NCBI GenBank assembly: GCA_030770425.1
Contig: JASJFT010000150.1
Location: forward strand, 1-64,000
Direction: 5' to 3'
From: Darksidea phi
Lineage: Eukaryota; Ascomycota; Dothideomycetes; Pleosporales; Lentitheciaceae
Length of the DNA stretch: 64,000 nt
Part shown: in pieces, positions 54,431 to 64,000 of the stretch
Layout of the letters: each line of letters begins with the position of its first letter
How positions within the stretch are numbered: the first letter of the stretch is position 1
The notes under the pieces: model-generated
The model's database searches: none
Told to the model about the DNA's origin: nothing
Seen by the model: the letters and a program-made list of their open reading frames with translations, nothing else
Made by a program: the position numbers and the translations under genes

Positions 54431-56205
54431 TTAACGATTGCTGGGATACAGATATTCTGTCTGCGGGAAGAACTCTTCCTTGATGAGCCGTGGGCTCGTG
54501 AAACGCAGCAGCGTGTTTGAACTTCCAGCCTTGTCGTTCGTGCCGCTCGCTCGGCTGCCACCAAAGCTTTGTTGTCCAATGAGCGCAGCTGTGGTCTTGC
54601 AGTCTGTTGTATGTTAACACTGTGACAGTGCGAACACGGCACAAGGAACTCACTGATGTAGAAATTCCCGGCAGCGTAGCGAAGGGCATCCTCTGCCTCA
54701 CGGATGGCGGCACGGGACCCAGCGAAGACGGCGCCAGTGAGCGCGAAGCCACCGCCGGCCTGGTCCACCTTGGTCAAGATGGAACTCCATTCTTGGTCGG
54801 GATACACGTGAATGGCAAGCACAGGGCCAAAAATCTCATAGTTAAAGAGTTTATGGTCAGGCGATTCGGCGAGGTAGACGGTAGGCTTGACGTAGTAGCC
54901 TTCGGAATCATCGTAGGTGCCACCAGCGAGAAGCTTGAGCGAGGGGTCTTTGTTGCTCTCGTCGATTACGGTTTTGATCTTGGCGAAAGAGCGGTCATGA
55001 ATCACTGGGCCCATGAACGCGGATAGGTCTTTATGCGGGCTTCCGATGGTGATCTCGTTGACGTCCCTGAGGAATATAGATAAGAATTCCTCGCAGCGTG
55101 ACTGGGGTAAATACAAGCGGGAAGTCGCAGAGCATTTCTGGCCTTGGTACTCGAAGGAGGCGCGAAGTACATGCTTGGCAGCAGACTGGATGTCAGCAGT
55201 CGGGTGAACAAGCGTGAAGTTCTTGCCGCTTGTTTCACCGACGAGACGTGGAAATTCACGGTAGGTGTGGTTGCCGATACCCTGGCCTACTCGGGCTGAG
55301 AGGGAGCGGAAGACGTCTGAGGAGCCAACGAAGCCAAGCCCTGCGAAGTCGCGGTGGTTGAAAACAACGTCGTTGATCTCTTCAGGGTCTCCAGGTACGA
55401 ACTGGATCACATCAGGCGGAAGACCCGCCTCGAGTAGAATCTTGTACACCAGTGTGCTGGCGTAGATGTTGCTAGGAGACGGCTTCCAGAGAACGACATT
55501 GCCCATAATGGCAGGCCCTGAGATCAGATTACCACCGATGGCGGTGAAGTTGAAGGGCGAGATGGCGTAGACAAAGCCTTCTAACGGCCGGTAGTCCAGA
55601 CGAGACCACATGCCGTCGCTGCCGCGAGTAGGCTGTCGTTCCAACAGCTCGGCGGCGTAGTTGCAGTTGAGACGGAAGAAGTCGGCCAGCTCGGCGGCGG
55701 CATCCACCTCGCCTTGCCAGATATTCTTGCCTTGTCCAAGCATGGTCGCCGCAATGAGGTCGTAGCGATATTTTGTTGCTACGAGCTCAGCAGCCTTGAG
55801 GAAGATGGCAGCGCGGTCCACGAACGGCGTCTGCTCCCATGACTTTTTCGCCTGCAGAGCGGACTCGATGGCGGTCGCTACCTGCTCTTTGGTTGTGAGC
55901 GGATAGCTCGTGAATGTGGTGGCGTGTTCCTGGGGCAGTGGCTGGTCCCAGGACTTGCTCACTGGCTGCGATGTGCCGTTGAAAAGGATCTGGCTCTGGA
56001 GCGGGAGCTGCGACGTGAGCCTCTTCAGCGCGTCTTCCAGCTTGGTGCGTTCGGGCGACCCCTTTTCGTATGTAGGGTTGGGCTCATTCCGCTCAGCAGG
56101 TAACCGGAAGGGCACTGTTGCCTTTGTGCGGAACTGAGGCCTACGGAGTGGGCGGATGCTGCAGGCAAGACGGGATGCAAGTGGTCGTAGTCGGAGGCTC
56201 GACAT
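54431..56205 (-). CDS. Delta-1-pyrroline-5-carboxylate dehydrogenase (mitochondrial)
   Basis: Two exons: 56205-54654 and 54603-54431; 50-bp intron (GTGAGT...CAACAG). Product 574 aa. An Arg-rich, acid-poor N terminus (LRLRPLASRLACSIRPLRR) is a mitochondrial targeting sequence. The aldehyde dehydrogenase core has ISPFNFTAIGGNL, the Glu motif LVGETSGKN and the catalytic Cys in YQGQKCSATSR. Splicing restores the C-terminal QQSFGGSRASGTNDKAG block; read without splicing, the C terminus is lost. It oxidises P5C/glutamate semialdehyde to glutamate with NAD+. Proline dehydrogenase, the preceding enzyme, is encoded 6.2 kb away (62439). Confidence 0.94.
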
Positions 56206-56507
56206 GTTGGCTCGCTGTCTCAGCCGGACATTGCCAGCCCGGCAACGGCATTATAGCAGTCGAGCTCATGATGCTGCGTCGACGGGTGCTGTTGGAAGCA
56301 GCCAATCGTGAAAGTGCAGGCGGGAGGGCAGCCGAGAGGGGGAGGGGAGAGAGGGAGCGACCGGGCAGGCAGCCGATGGCGAGGCGCCGAGAGTAGCCGC
56401 CCGACAACACTCACATGGTCACGTGGTGCTACCGCCGTCGGCGTGTCGGCCAGACATCTGGAACATGCAACATTGAAAGCGCGCGACAGCAGACGCGTCC
56501 ACCTACC
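56206..56507. promoter_or_regulatory. Divergent promoter between P5C dehydrogenase and a Zn2Cys6 regulator
   Basis: 302 bp shared by two divergent genes. It contains CCGTCGG (56435-56441), an inverted CCG/CGG pair with a 1-bp spacer of the type Zn2Cys6 proteins bind, and a CACGTG hexamer at about 56420. Binding is inferred, not shown. Confidence 0.45.
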
Positions 56508-58848
56508 ATGGCCAGTTCGAACGAACATCGACGCGTCACCAAACGGTCTTCCAATGCGTACGACTCACTGAACTGCGCTGTACCATGCGTCTCTAACTGG
56601 TGCCGTTCGGGTATAGCTGCTCACGATGCCGACGGCAGAAGATCAAGTGCTCCGGCCTGCAGCCCTGCGCAAACTGCAGCAAACGCAATCTCAACTGCAT
56701 TTTCGATGATCGGGACATCAAGATCCTAGTGACGCAAGGGTACGACCGTCCAGGCACACGACCGAGACACACTGCTTATTCCTCGCTCAGCTACCTCGCC
56801 GACCTGCAAGACAAAGTTGCACGGCTGGAGCGCCGCCAGCGCGTCAGTGACGAACAAAACAATCTACCAGATGAGCGACCTCAGCAAGCAACGGGATCCA
56901 GCCCTGGGGATACTCGGCCGAGTTCCCCGAGGGGAGAGCCATCGAATCCGGACAACGCAGAGTTGACCAATCCGCTCCTGGAGTCACCTTCCAAGTTCAT
57001 GGCCTCGTCTACCGGAAGGACATGTGAGTCTCCATGTCTGTTCATGGACAAATTTTCTAACACCAGTCCCAGTCTATCTTGGCACTTCATCAAACTGGTC
57101 GTTTCATGGACAAATTCTTAGCTTGGTCCACGTGCATACCCGCAGGACACCTCTGCCTAGCGCCGAGTTGCTCTTCGATGGCGCGGCCTACCATCTCCCC
57201 TGGGATGGTTCCCGGAGCATGCCAGACTCAAGTAACCCTGTCATACCCAGCATTGACTACGCCATCTTTCTCATCAACGCCGTCAAGTTTCACTGTGCCC
57301 AACTAGTCCACTTATTCGACGAGGACGACTTCATGCTAAATCTACGCGCCTTCTACTCTAACACAGACAACGGATCTTGGAAGGACACTCTCTGGTACAT
57401 CCACTTCCTACTTGTCATCGCGTTTGGGAAGACATTCGTACAGCAGAAACAGCCCACTGCAAGACCTCCAGGCACTGACTTCTTTATTCATGCGCTTCAA
57501 CTCCTACCTGACACTAACCGCCTCTGCCGCGAGCCGATTCTAGCAGCAGAGATACTATGCTGCATAGCTCTCTACTTACAGGCTCTAGATTCTCGGAATG
57601 CCGCCCATGTCACGGTAGGAGCGCCCCTCCCGCATGTCACGACACAATGCTAACATGTCTAAAGATAGGTCAAGCAATGCGCATCGCCCTAGCACAAGGC
57701 ATGCACACGGACATGCCCATCGCTGACTTGGGCGAACCAGTAGTTCAACGGTGTCGCAAAATATGGTGGACTATCTATATTCTAGATCGTCAAATGACTT
57801 CGTTGATGGGACTTCCACAGTCAATCCGTGATGATGACATCTCGTGTCAGCTTCCAGACTTTGCTGGCTCAACACAGCGGACCGCAGCGCTTACTATGCA
57901 GATCAAACTTGCACGCATATATGCGGAGATAGCCAGAAGTATGCAGGTAGAAAACATCCCTTGGGTTACCCGCTGACAAACCTGGTAGCTGTATATGGCA
58001 CCAAAGGTCGTCTCCGCAAGAAGTTTGTTCTCAGTATCAAGACAGTGCTAGACGATGTGATAGTATTGGCAGATGAACTACGGCAGTCATTTCCCCTCCA
58101 CGCCGATGAGCGTTTTGGCGGAATCTCACGAATGCCAGCGCACTTGCACCTTCTCTATTACCAAACAATCGTCGTTACTACAAGGCCACTTCTCTTCTGC
58201 TGCCTTAAAAAGGTCTTCGAATCTCCCCGAGAAGTCGAGCGTCTAATCTCGTCGCGCAAAATCAGACAACTCCTTCACATGTCTGTGGAAGCGTCGCAGA
58301 AGATCTTGAGCATTCTCGAGAGCTTACAGGATCAGGGTCTCCTAGGTAGCAGTCTCTACAATACTGTCCCAGCACTGGCTAATGTTGGCATAGAGACGTT
58401 CCTTCCCTGGGACCTTGACGCGCTCTTCGTCTCAACTATGATTTTTTTGCTTACCCGCTTTGTTGACGTGAGTCTAATGGACACTCAGTCTCCATGGCTT
58501 GACAAGGCCTTTGCTTTTCTCGACATGATTGTGACTAGCGGAAATCGTATCGCCGACTTTCGCCTACGTGAGCTACGCAAGCTGGAGGAGATGCTACAGG
58601 AATATTCTGTTCTGCGAGCTCAGCTACCACACACACCTACCGGGATTCATATCGATACATGTTCGCTTCCCTCTCAGGACCCTCTTCAACCTTACACGGG
58701 CATGAGCGACGAAAGTAGCGGCTTTGGCGATGATTTGACAGCCGAGCAGATCCTTGCTGTCGCGGATTCTATGGAGCTTGAGGGCACGGATTGGCTGTCA
58801 TTTGCAACGATGGAACAGTATCAGATGATAGGTTCGCACGATACGTAG
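56508..58848 (+). CDS. Zn(II)2Cys6 transcription factor (Fungal_trans)
   Basis: Five exons: 56508-56557, 56617-57023, 57067-57614, 57665-57938 and 57989-58848; introns 43-59 bp. Product 712 aa. The first splice rebuilds the zinc cluster SSNACSRCRRQKIKC, then PCANCSKRNLNC (C-x2-C-x6-C...C-x2-C-x6-C). A coiled segment (LADLQDKVARLERRQR) follows, probably for dimerisation. The middle homology region is of the PF04082 type: AVKFHCAQLVHLFDEDDF, IGQAMRIALAQGMHTD, RKIWWTIYILDRQ. An acidic tail (LTAEQILAVADSMELEG) may activate transcription. Position between proline- and amine-catabolic genes suggests control of them, but sequence does not show it to be PrnA. Confidence 0.9.
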
Positions 58849-58908
58849 GCGAATTAACCCAACGATGCCAACATCAAAGCCCTAATATATGCACAGCAAG
58901 CTAAAAGA

Positions 58909-60301
58909 CTACAACTTTGCCATTACCGACGCGCTTCGTATGTCGCACAGTTCTTGTACATCCCCCACGCGCCAGCTCACATCATCCTGACTGGCCGTAC
59001 CAAGGGCAGACTTTGTTCTCCTCCACCGCCACCTAGTAATGCTCTGCTGTCCATCTGCAGCACTCAAAAGGTCATGTACCCATCTCCCGACGATAGGAAA
59101 CATCTTGAAGCCATGACCGGAGTCACCGGATAGCAGTATGACCGAAGACGAGGTCCGAGGAACATAGTCAACGATGAAATCGGAATCATTCGTGTCCGCA
59201 AACCAACACAGAGACTTCTCTACTAGGGGTCGATCGGCAAGATGCGGTAGTGTCTGGCGGAGCAGTTCACGCATTTTCTTCTCGTCTTCTGGCGGCACAA
59301 AACGACTTTCGGCCAATAGCTCGGGTGGTTGGGAGACGCCAGTGGAAGGGTTGGTGTTGATATACCCGCCCCCCATCGGACAAAGCTTGAGGAGGTTCGT
59401 CTTGGGGTCCGGCTCGAAGAAGAAACCGAGATCCCGAGCGTACGTTACGGGGATGCCGCGAAGAGCAGACGTCTCGTCGTCGGTAAGATGGACGTGGGCG
59501 ACGGACCAGGACTTCGCAGAAACGTGCGAACCTATTTCCGGCACTATCGTCGTAGCTGCTGCGCCCATCGCAACTATGACCAGGGAGGCAGCACGGAAGT
59601 GGCCGCCTTTGGTCCTGATGCCGATGCTTTTCCTGCTCTGACCTGTGCCCTTGTACACAATCTCACTAACACTGCCAACTTTTCCACCAAGGAAGAAGCG
59701 GACTCCATTCGCGCTGGCTGCGCGATATATGCCCTTGAGAGCATTGGCCGAATGCACATAGCCATCATAGCCGTTGAAATAGCCTTTCCAGCCGGGCAAC
59801 GCGCCATCGAACTGCCAGCATAACTGTCGGAGCTCGTCCCGTCCGTCTACAGTAGAGACGAAGGGCTTCATATCCGGGTGCTTCTCTGCAGCTGCTTGGA
59901 ATCGCCGCATCGTGTCGATGGCTTTCTGGGGCGCTGCTTCAGAGACGCAGTTCAAGAAGCCGACGCGGTGGAAGTGTGGTGCAAAGAGCGGTGTTTTCCA
60001 GGCTTGCATTGCTTCCTGCGCGAGTCAGCTCGTGCACTGCGCGCGTACCTTGAGAATTTTGTGGTGGGTACATGCAGAGGGAATAACGAACAATTGCAAG
60101 ATCAGTATAGAAGTCATCTTCATATTCGGCCCGCATTATTTTGTTCAGATCGTTGGCGGCAGACCAGCGTGAGGGGATCTGCTCGTCTCTCTCGAAGACA
60201 CTGATGTCTGTGTAGCCACGGTTGGAAAGCTCGAGCGCAGTGGAGAGGCCGAATGCGCCGCCGCCTATTATGGCAATGGGTGAGGATTTTGATGTGGGCA
60301 T
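58909..60301 (-). CDS. FAD amine oxidase, fructosyl-amino-acid oxidase-like, peroxisomal
   Basis: Two exons: 60301-60092 and 60015-58909; a 76-bp intron (GTTCGT, branch GCTGAC, GCGCAG) joins TDLAI to EAMQAWKTPLFAP. Product 438 aa, the usual size for fungal fructosyl amino acid oxidases. The FAD motif IIGGGAFGLS lies at residues 11-20; the covalent-flavin segment is SLCWFADTNDSDFIVDY with its Cys; GDSGHGFKMFPIVG is the C-terminal flavin/substrate block. The protein ends MAKL, a PTS1 signal (AKL), also known in amadoriases. It would deglycate Amadori products; sarcosine or pipecolate/saccharopine oxidase activity is the alternative. An upstream ATG at 60328 would add nine residues. It is convergent with the regulator, 60 bp apart. 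Confidence 0.87.
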
Positions 60302-60775
60302 TTTGAATGGCGGTATTTGGGACTGCATGCTGCGTATGTTGTAGTGGCTCCTTCAGGCACTTTAACAATAGCTATAACTACGGCACGTCTACATGCAGTA
60401 GCGGCAGGCGTCGGTGCGGACCCCCACAATCATCAGCAGCGCGATCGCACCAATAACGGGATGATCAGCTGATTTGGTGTTGGCCCGAACTCGGAAACCC
60501 CATGGTGCATCATCGGGTTGGAAACCGGTGTTCCCGGGAGGATGGCCGCTCCCGCGTACATGTTCGCAAAGGCGACCAATCGCTCTTGCATGGCTTGTTA
60601 CGGGTCGTGGGAAGATGCCGACAACAGCCGAACATCTGGGCTGCGAAGAGAAGCAAATCGATAGGATGGGTAATACGCAGGAGACGTGAACAAACATGAG
60701 TAGACAAGGGATTCGCACTCTCGTCGGGCAAGACACGCATACCTCTGAGGTCACAGACTCTGAAGCTATTTCCCC
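60302..60775. promoter_or_regulatory. Divergent intergenic region (amine oxidase / membrane protein)
   Basis: 474 bp between divergent starts. No specific elements recognised. Confidence 0.4.
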
Positions 60776-61755
60776 ATGACTGAGCAGCTTCAATCGGCGC
60801 ACATCACTCGAAGTAGGCAACGCAGCACTTTACCAAGGGTACTAGCAGGAGACTTTTCTGCCGCCGCCATATCGGCAACACTCATATCCCCCGTGATCAC
60901 AGCCATAGACAGGTTCGTTGCCGCTCACCATCTCGCCTTCATTCAACTCACAGATTCCGCAGAGCCGTCGTCGAAAATGCAGCCTACAGCAACCGCTCCC
61001 TCCACACACTGTTGAAGTCCTATATACTCTGCTCATTCCGCCATCCTCGCCTCTTCTTCAACGCAAAGCCATTTTTCTATATCTGGACACTTTACGCAGC
61101 TACTTACTCAACCGCAAATGCTGTCGAAAGTATAGGAGATGCGGTGACAGGAGGAGAAGATAAGGTAATGCTTAGTTCAATCACGTTCCTATCGACGTGC
61201 ATTGTAAATGTGCCGCTGGGGGTTTGGAAAGATGTGCGGTTCGTGCAGACATATGGACGATATGCGGCACCCACTGCCGCCGTACATACGCAAACGATGA
61301 AAAGCGGTGTATCAACTCCTCCCATCCAACGACCCAAGTTTCCTAAAATTGTGGGCGCAACATTCCTCTTCCGCGACGCTATCACCATCTTCGGGTCCTT
61401 CACACTGCCCTCCGCCCTCGCTACCTCCCTTCCCAATTCCTTCTTGACAAATCCTGCAGCGAAGATGGCGGCAGCACAGTTGATCGTGCCGGTGCTATCA
61501 CAAGTTCTGGTCACACCGGTGCATTTGCTAGGGCTGGACCTATATAGTAATCCGAGAATGGCGGGCGCTAGGGTGGGAAGTGGGGAGCGGAGCGACAGAT
61601 TAGGGGATAGGTGGAGTAGGATCAGGAGGAACTTGGGGTCTGCGACCGTGCTTAGGTGTGTGAGGATTGTGCCGGCTTTTGGGGTTGGGGGCATCGTCAA
61701 TACGGGGTTGAGGGATTGCTTCAATGGGAAGGTTGAGAAAGCGGTTGCTGGGTAA
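60776..61755 (+). CDS. Conserved-looking fungal membrane protein, unknown function
   Basis: Two exons, 60776-60912 and 60954-61755, with a 41-bp intron (GTTCGT...CACAG) that joins VITAIDR to FRRAVVENAAYSN. Product 312 aa. Small-residue-rich hydrophobic stretches (VLAGDFSAAAISATLISPVI near residues 21-40; LSSITFLSTCIVNVPLGV; ATFLFRDAITIFGSFTLPSALA; LIVPVLSQVLVTPVHLLGL) suggest several membrane helices. It looks like a family I have seen as hypothetical in many ascomycetes, weakly like organelle carrier-type proteins, but without carrier signatures. It sits between the amine oxidase and proline dehydrogenase genes, so a transport role is a guess only. Confidence 0.75.
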
Positions 61756-62438
61756 TTGACGTGAACGGAGGTGCGCAAAAGTAGAAAGTGGACCATATTT
61801 GCTCCCAAAGAAACCCTCGGAAGAGTAATATGTTCCCGTAGGTACAATTCTCGCGTTTCCCTGGATTAACTATTCAATATGGACTTATGAAACTAGCCAT
61901 CCGCACAGGAGGGTAGCAAAGGTGCTTTTCGCATGCCGTCACTAGAGTTCCAAGTTTTCAGTCCTATCGTATCGTTTACAAACCATACACATGCACTATT
62001 GGCACGGGTAGATCAGCGTTGAGCCGACGAAAACCGTGTGCTCCTCTGCATTATATTAGCATACATATGACCTCAATGATGCTTCGATCCGCCAGTCGCG
62101 AACGCGAAAATTCTGGATAGTATTTCCAGATCCGTCCCTTGTTTGATGTAGCCGACACTAGGAATGTCCAGATAAGCGTCTGCTTGCGAATCGGCAGGCT
62201 ATCCGGCGAGCGCAAAGTAGTCGCGGGATCCACGGGATCGATGCAGCCCCACGTTTTGGTACTTGATGCGGGGCTATTGGCCGTTATCAATTACCAAAGT
62301 GGTCATTATGATGTGAATATGTAGAACACGATAAGTCTTGCTCGGTAACATATGCATCTGGGCTACGCATCTTCTATGTTTTTCATCTTTCGCACTTGAA
62401 TTTGCAAACAGCAGCCTCACTGACTTCACTGAATCGTC
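61756..62438. promoter_or_regulatory. Upstream region of proline dehydrogenase
   Basis: 683 bp with no gene. No specific proline-responsive element could be named. Confidence 0.4.
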
Positions 62439-63951
62439 ATGCAAACCACACATCTCCGCAGTAAGGTGTCAGCAAGGATAGTGGGTGTGTTCCATAGCAG
62501 CATTCCCAGCGTCGGATTTCAAGTTCGACGGTCCTCGACTGTGACGGCTCAAGGAAAGGGTGACGGGACGACCAACACGAGAATGAAATCGATGGCGCCC
62601 CTCTCTTCACAGTTTCCCCTCTCTATCATGCCCACGAGCATGCTTCTCAGATCTCTATTCATTGCTACCGTATCTTCAAATCGTTTGCTTCTTATACCAT
62701 CGCTTCGCCTCCTCGCCTTCTTCGACAAACCTGATAGGAGCTTTCTCTTCAACGTGGACCGGAATCCGGTACTCCATGCCTTATTAAAGAAGACTGTATA
62801 CAACCAATTCTGTGCGGGAGAGACTTTGGAAGAGACGAGCGCATGCGTTCGACGACTGAAAGACTTGGGCTTTAGGGGGGTGATCCTTACGTATGCAAAA
62901 GAGCTGGTCCATGACCGCAATACTGCTGCTCCGTATCCAGAAGACAATTTAGAAGTGTCACAGGGAGAGAAAATGACATCGAACCGCGATGCCGTCATCG
63001 AGGAGTGGCGGGCGGGTACTTTAAAGACCGTCGACCTAATCGAGAGAGGTGATATTCTTGCTATCAAGTGCGTCATGTTTCCATTTTTTTTTAAAAAAAA
63101 AATATCAAGCGTCGTTTGCGAGCTTTCAAACAAATCTGACATTTCCTAGAATGTCCGGAGCCGGGCCCGCAGTCACAAATGCCTTCACCAAAGGCACACC
63201 GCCTCCACAGCAATTCAGCGACGCGCTTGATGAAATTGCTACCAAGTGTAAGGAACGTGGTGTCCAGATCATTGTCGATGCGGAGTCTCAGCAATTCCAG
63301 TCAGGCATCAACGATGTCAGTCTTGAACTCATGCGCAAATTCAACCGCGAGAAAAAGGTCACAATCTATAACACCTACCAAGCGTATCTCAAAAAAACAC
63401 CGGCTAGGATCAAGCAACATCTCTCAGAGGCAGAGAAGGATGGCTTTACGATGGGCTTGAAACTGGTGAGGGGAGCTTATATGCTCTCCGACGACAGGTC
63501 CTTGATCCATGACACAAAGCAAGACACAGACAACGCATACAACAGTATCGCCCATGGAATCCTTTCCCAGCAGTACGGAGATTTCGGCAACTCACGACCG
63601 TTTCCCGCTCTCAACCTCTTCCTCGCTTCCCACAACCGCGAAAGCGTGCTCTCAGCGCAGAGACTGCACCAACAGCGCATCAAGTCAGGTCTGCCAACTG
63701 TGCCGGTGGCGTTTGGACAGCTGCACGGTATGTCGGATGAGGTTAGCTTTTCGTTATTGCGGGAGACAGGAGAGGATGGGAAGAGCCCGGATGTGTTCAA
63801 GTGCTCGACATGGGGGAGTATGGGGGAGTGTATTGGGTATTTGGTGAGGCGTGCGGTGGAGAACAGAGATGCCGTCTTGCGAACTAGGGATGAGTTTATG
63901 GCGTTGAGAAGTGAGTTTAGGCGAAGAGTGATGTCGCCTTTCTCGAAGTAG
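62439..63951 (+). CDS. Proline dehydrogenase (mitochondrial)
   Basis: Two exons, 62439-63067 and 63150-63951; an 82-bp intron (GTGCGT...CCTAG) with an internal poly-T/poly-A run. Product 476 aa. The N terminus (QTTHLRSKVSARIVGVFHSS, then VRRSSTVTA) is a mitochondrial presequence. The TIM-barrel domain contains LGFRGVILTYAKE, VQIIVDAESQQFQ, VTIYNTYQAYLKKTP, GLKLVRGAYM, FLASHNRESV and the C-terminal GQLHGMSDEVSF plus YLVRRAVENRD substrate/FAD blocks. It oxidises proline to P5C and passes electrons to the respiratory chain; P5C dehydrogenase at 54431-56205 completes the route to glutamate. Confidence 0.94.
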
Positions 63952-64000
63952 ATCGTTCAACCGTGGCATCTAAAAACGGGTTGTTTTGATAGCGAGTTCC

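Noticed and set aside
56508..58848. Calling the regulator PrnA
   Set aside because: Position beside proline genes is suggestive, but I see no sequence feature specific to PrnA as opposed to other PF04082 regulators.
61104..61847. 247-codon minus-strand frame over the membrane protein gene
   Set aside because: The plus-strand gene has a clean intron and coherent hydrophobic segments; the minus frame is composition-driven.
1..64000. CRISPR arrays, bacterial operons or riboswitches
   Set aside because: The window is fungal nuclear DNA; the repeats present are tandem or inverted, without spacer architecture.

Overview
This window is nuclear DNA of a filamentous ascomycete. Almost every gene carries short spliceosomal introns (about 41 to 206 bp, with GT-AG ends and CTAAC/CTGAC-like branch points), and the gene set is typical of Pezizomycotina: PalB calpain, Zn(II)2Cys6 regulators, a DUF6594 protein, a rhodopsin-domain membrane protein and a HeLo-type prion protein. 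A dothideomycete is my guess; the sequence alone does not fix the class. I rebuilt exon structures by eye from splice signals, reading frame and family conservation.

Layout. The left edge (1-810) is AT-rich repeat DNA with a 408-bp inverted-repeat element lying 50 bp upstream of a HET-s-like HeLo/amyloid gene (860-1693). From 3.6 to 13.9 kb are housekeeping and metabolic genes: pyroglutamyl peptidase, a flavin monooxygenase, a prolyl aminopeptidase, a Kelch protein and a Dhr2-like RNA helicase. From 14.3 to 22.1 kb are an extracellular glycosidase-like protein, a rhodopsin-domain membrane protein and a GH27 alpha-galactosidase that ends in RDEL. From 23 to 28 kb are an FG nucleoporin (Nup42/Amo1), a tiny membrane protein and GPI1, the last two only 20 nt apart. 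From 29 to 41 kb are a secreted cupredoxin, a non-canonical caspase-domain protein, a small three-exon protein, a DUF6594 protein, Tsr4/PDCD2, a small secreted protein and a Zn2Cys6 regulator with a His/Asp block. An AnmK-family protein that has lost key motifs (41.9-43.4 kb) borders a gene-poor stretch (43.4-47.1 kb) holding an 877-bp foldback-like element and one copy of a dispersed 80-bp repeat.

The right third holds a peroxisomal adenine nucleotide carrier divergent from palB, an oxysterol-binding protein, and an amine/proline catabolism neighbourhood: P5C dehydrogenase and a Zn2Cys6 regulator share a 302-bp divergent promoter, followed by a peroxisomal (AKL) fructosyl-amine-oxidase-like enzyme, an unknown membrane protein and proline dehydrogenase. 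Proline dehydrogenase and P5C dehydrogenase together convert proline to glutamate; no proline permease lies in the window.

No rRNA, tRNA, CRISPR array or autonomous transposase was recognised. The best candidates for something unusual are the HeLo/amyloid gene with its adjacent element, the degenerate AnmK protein, the GPI1 tandem pair, the His-rich regulator and the catabolic cluster.
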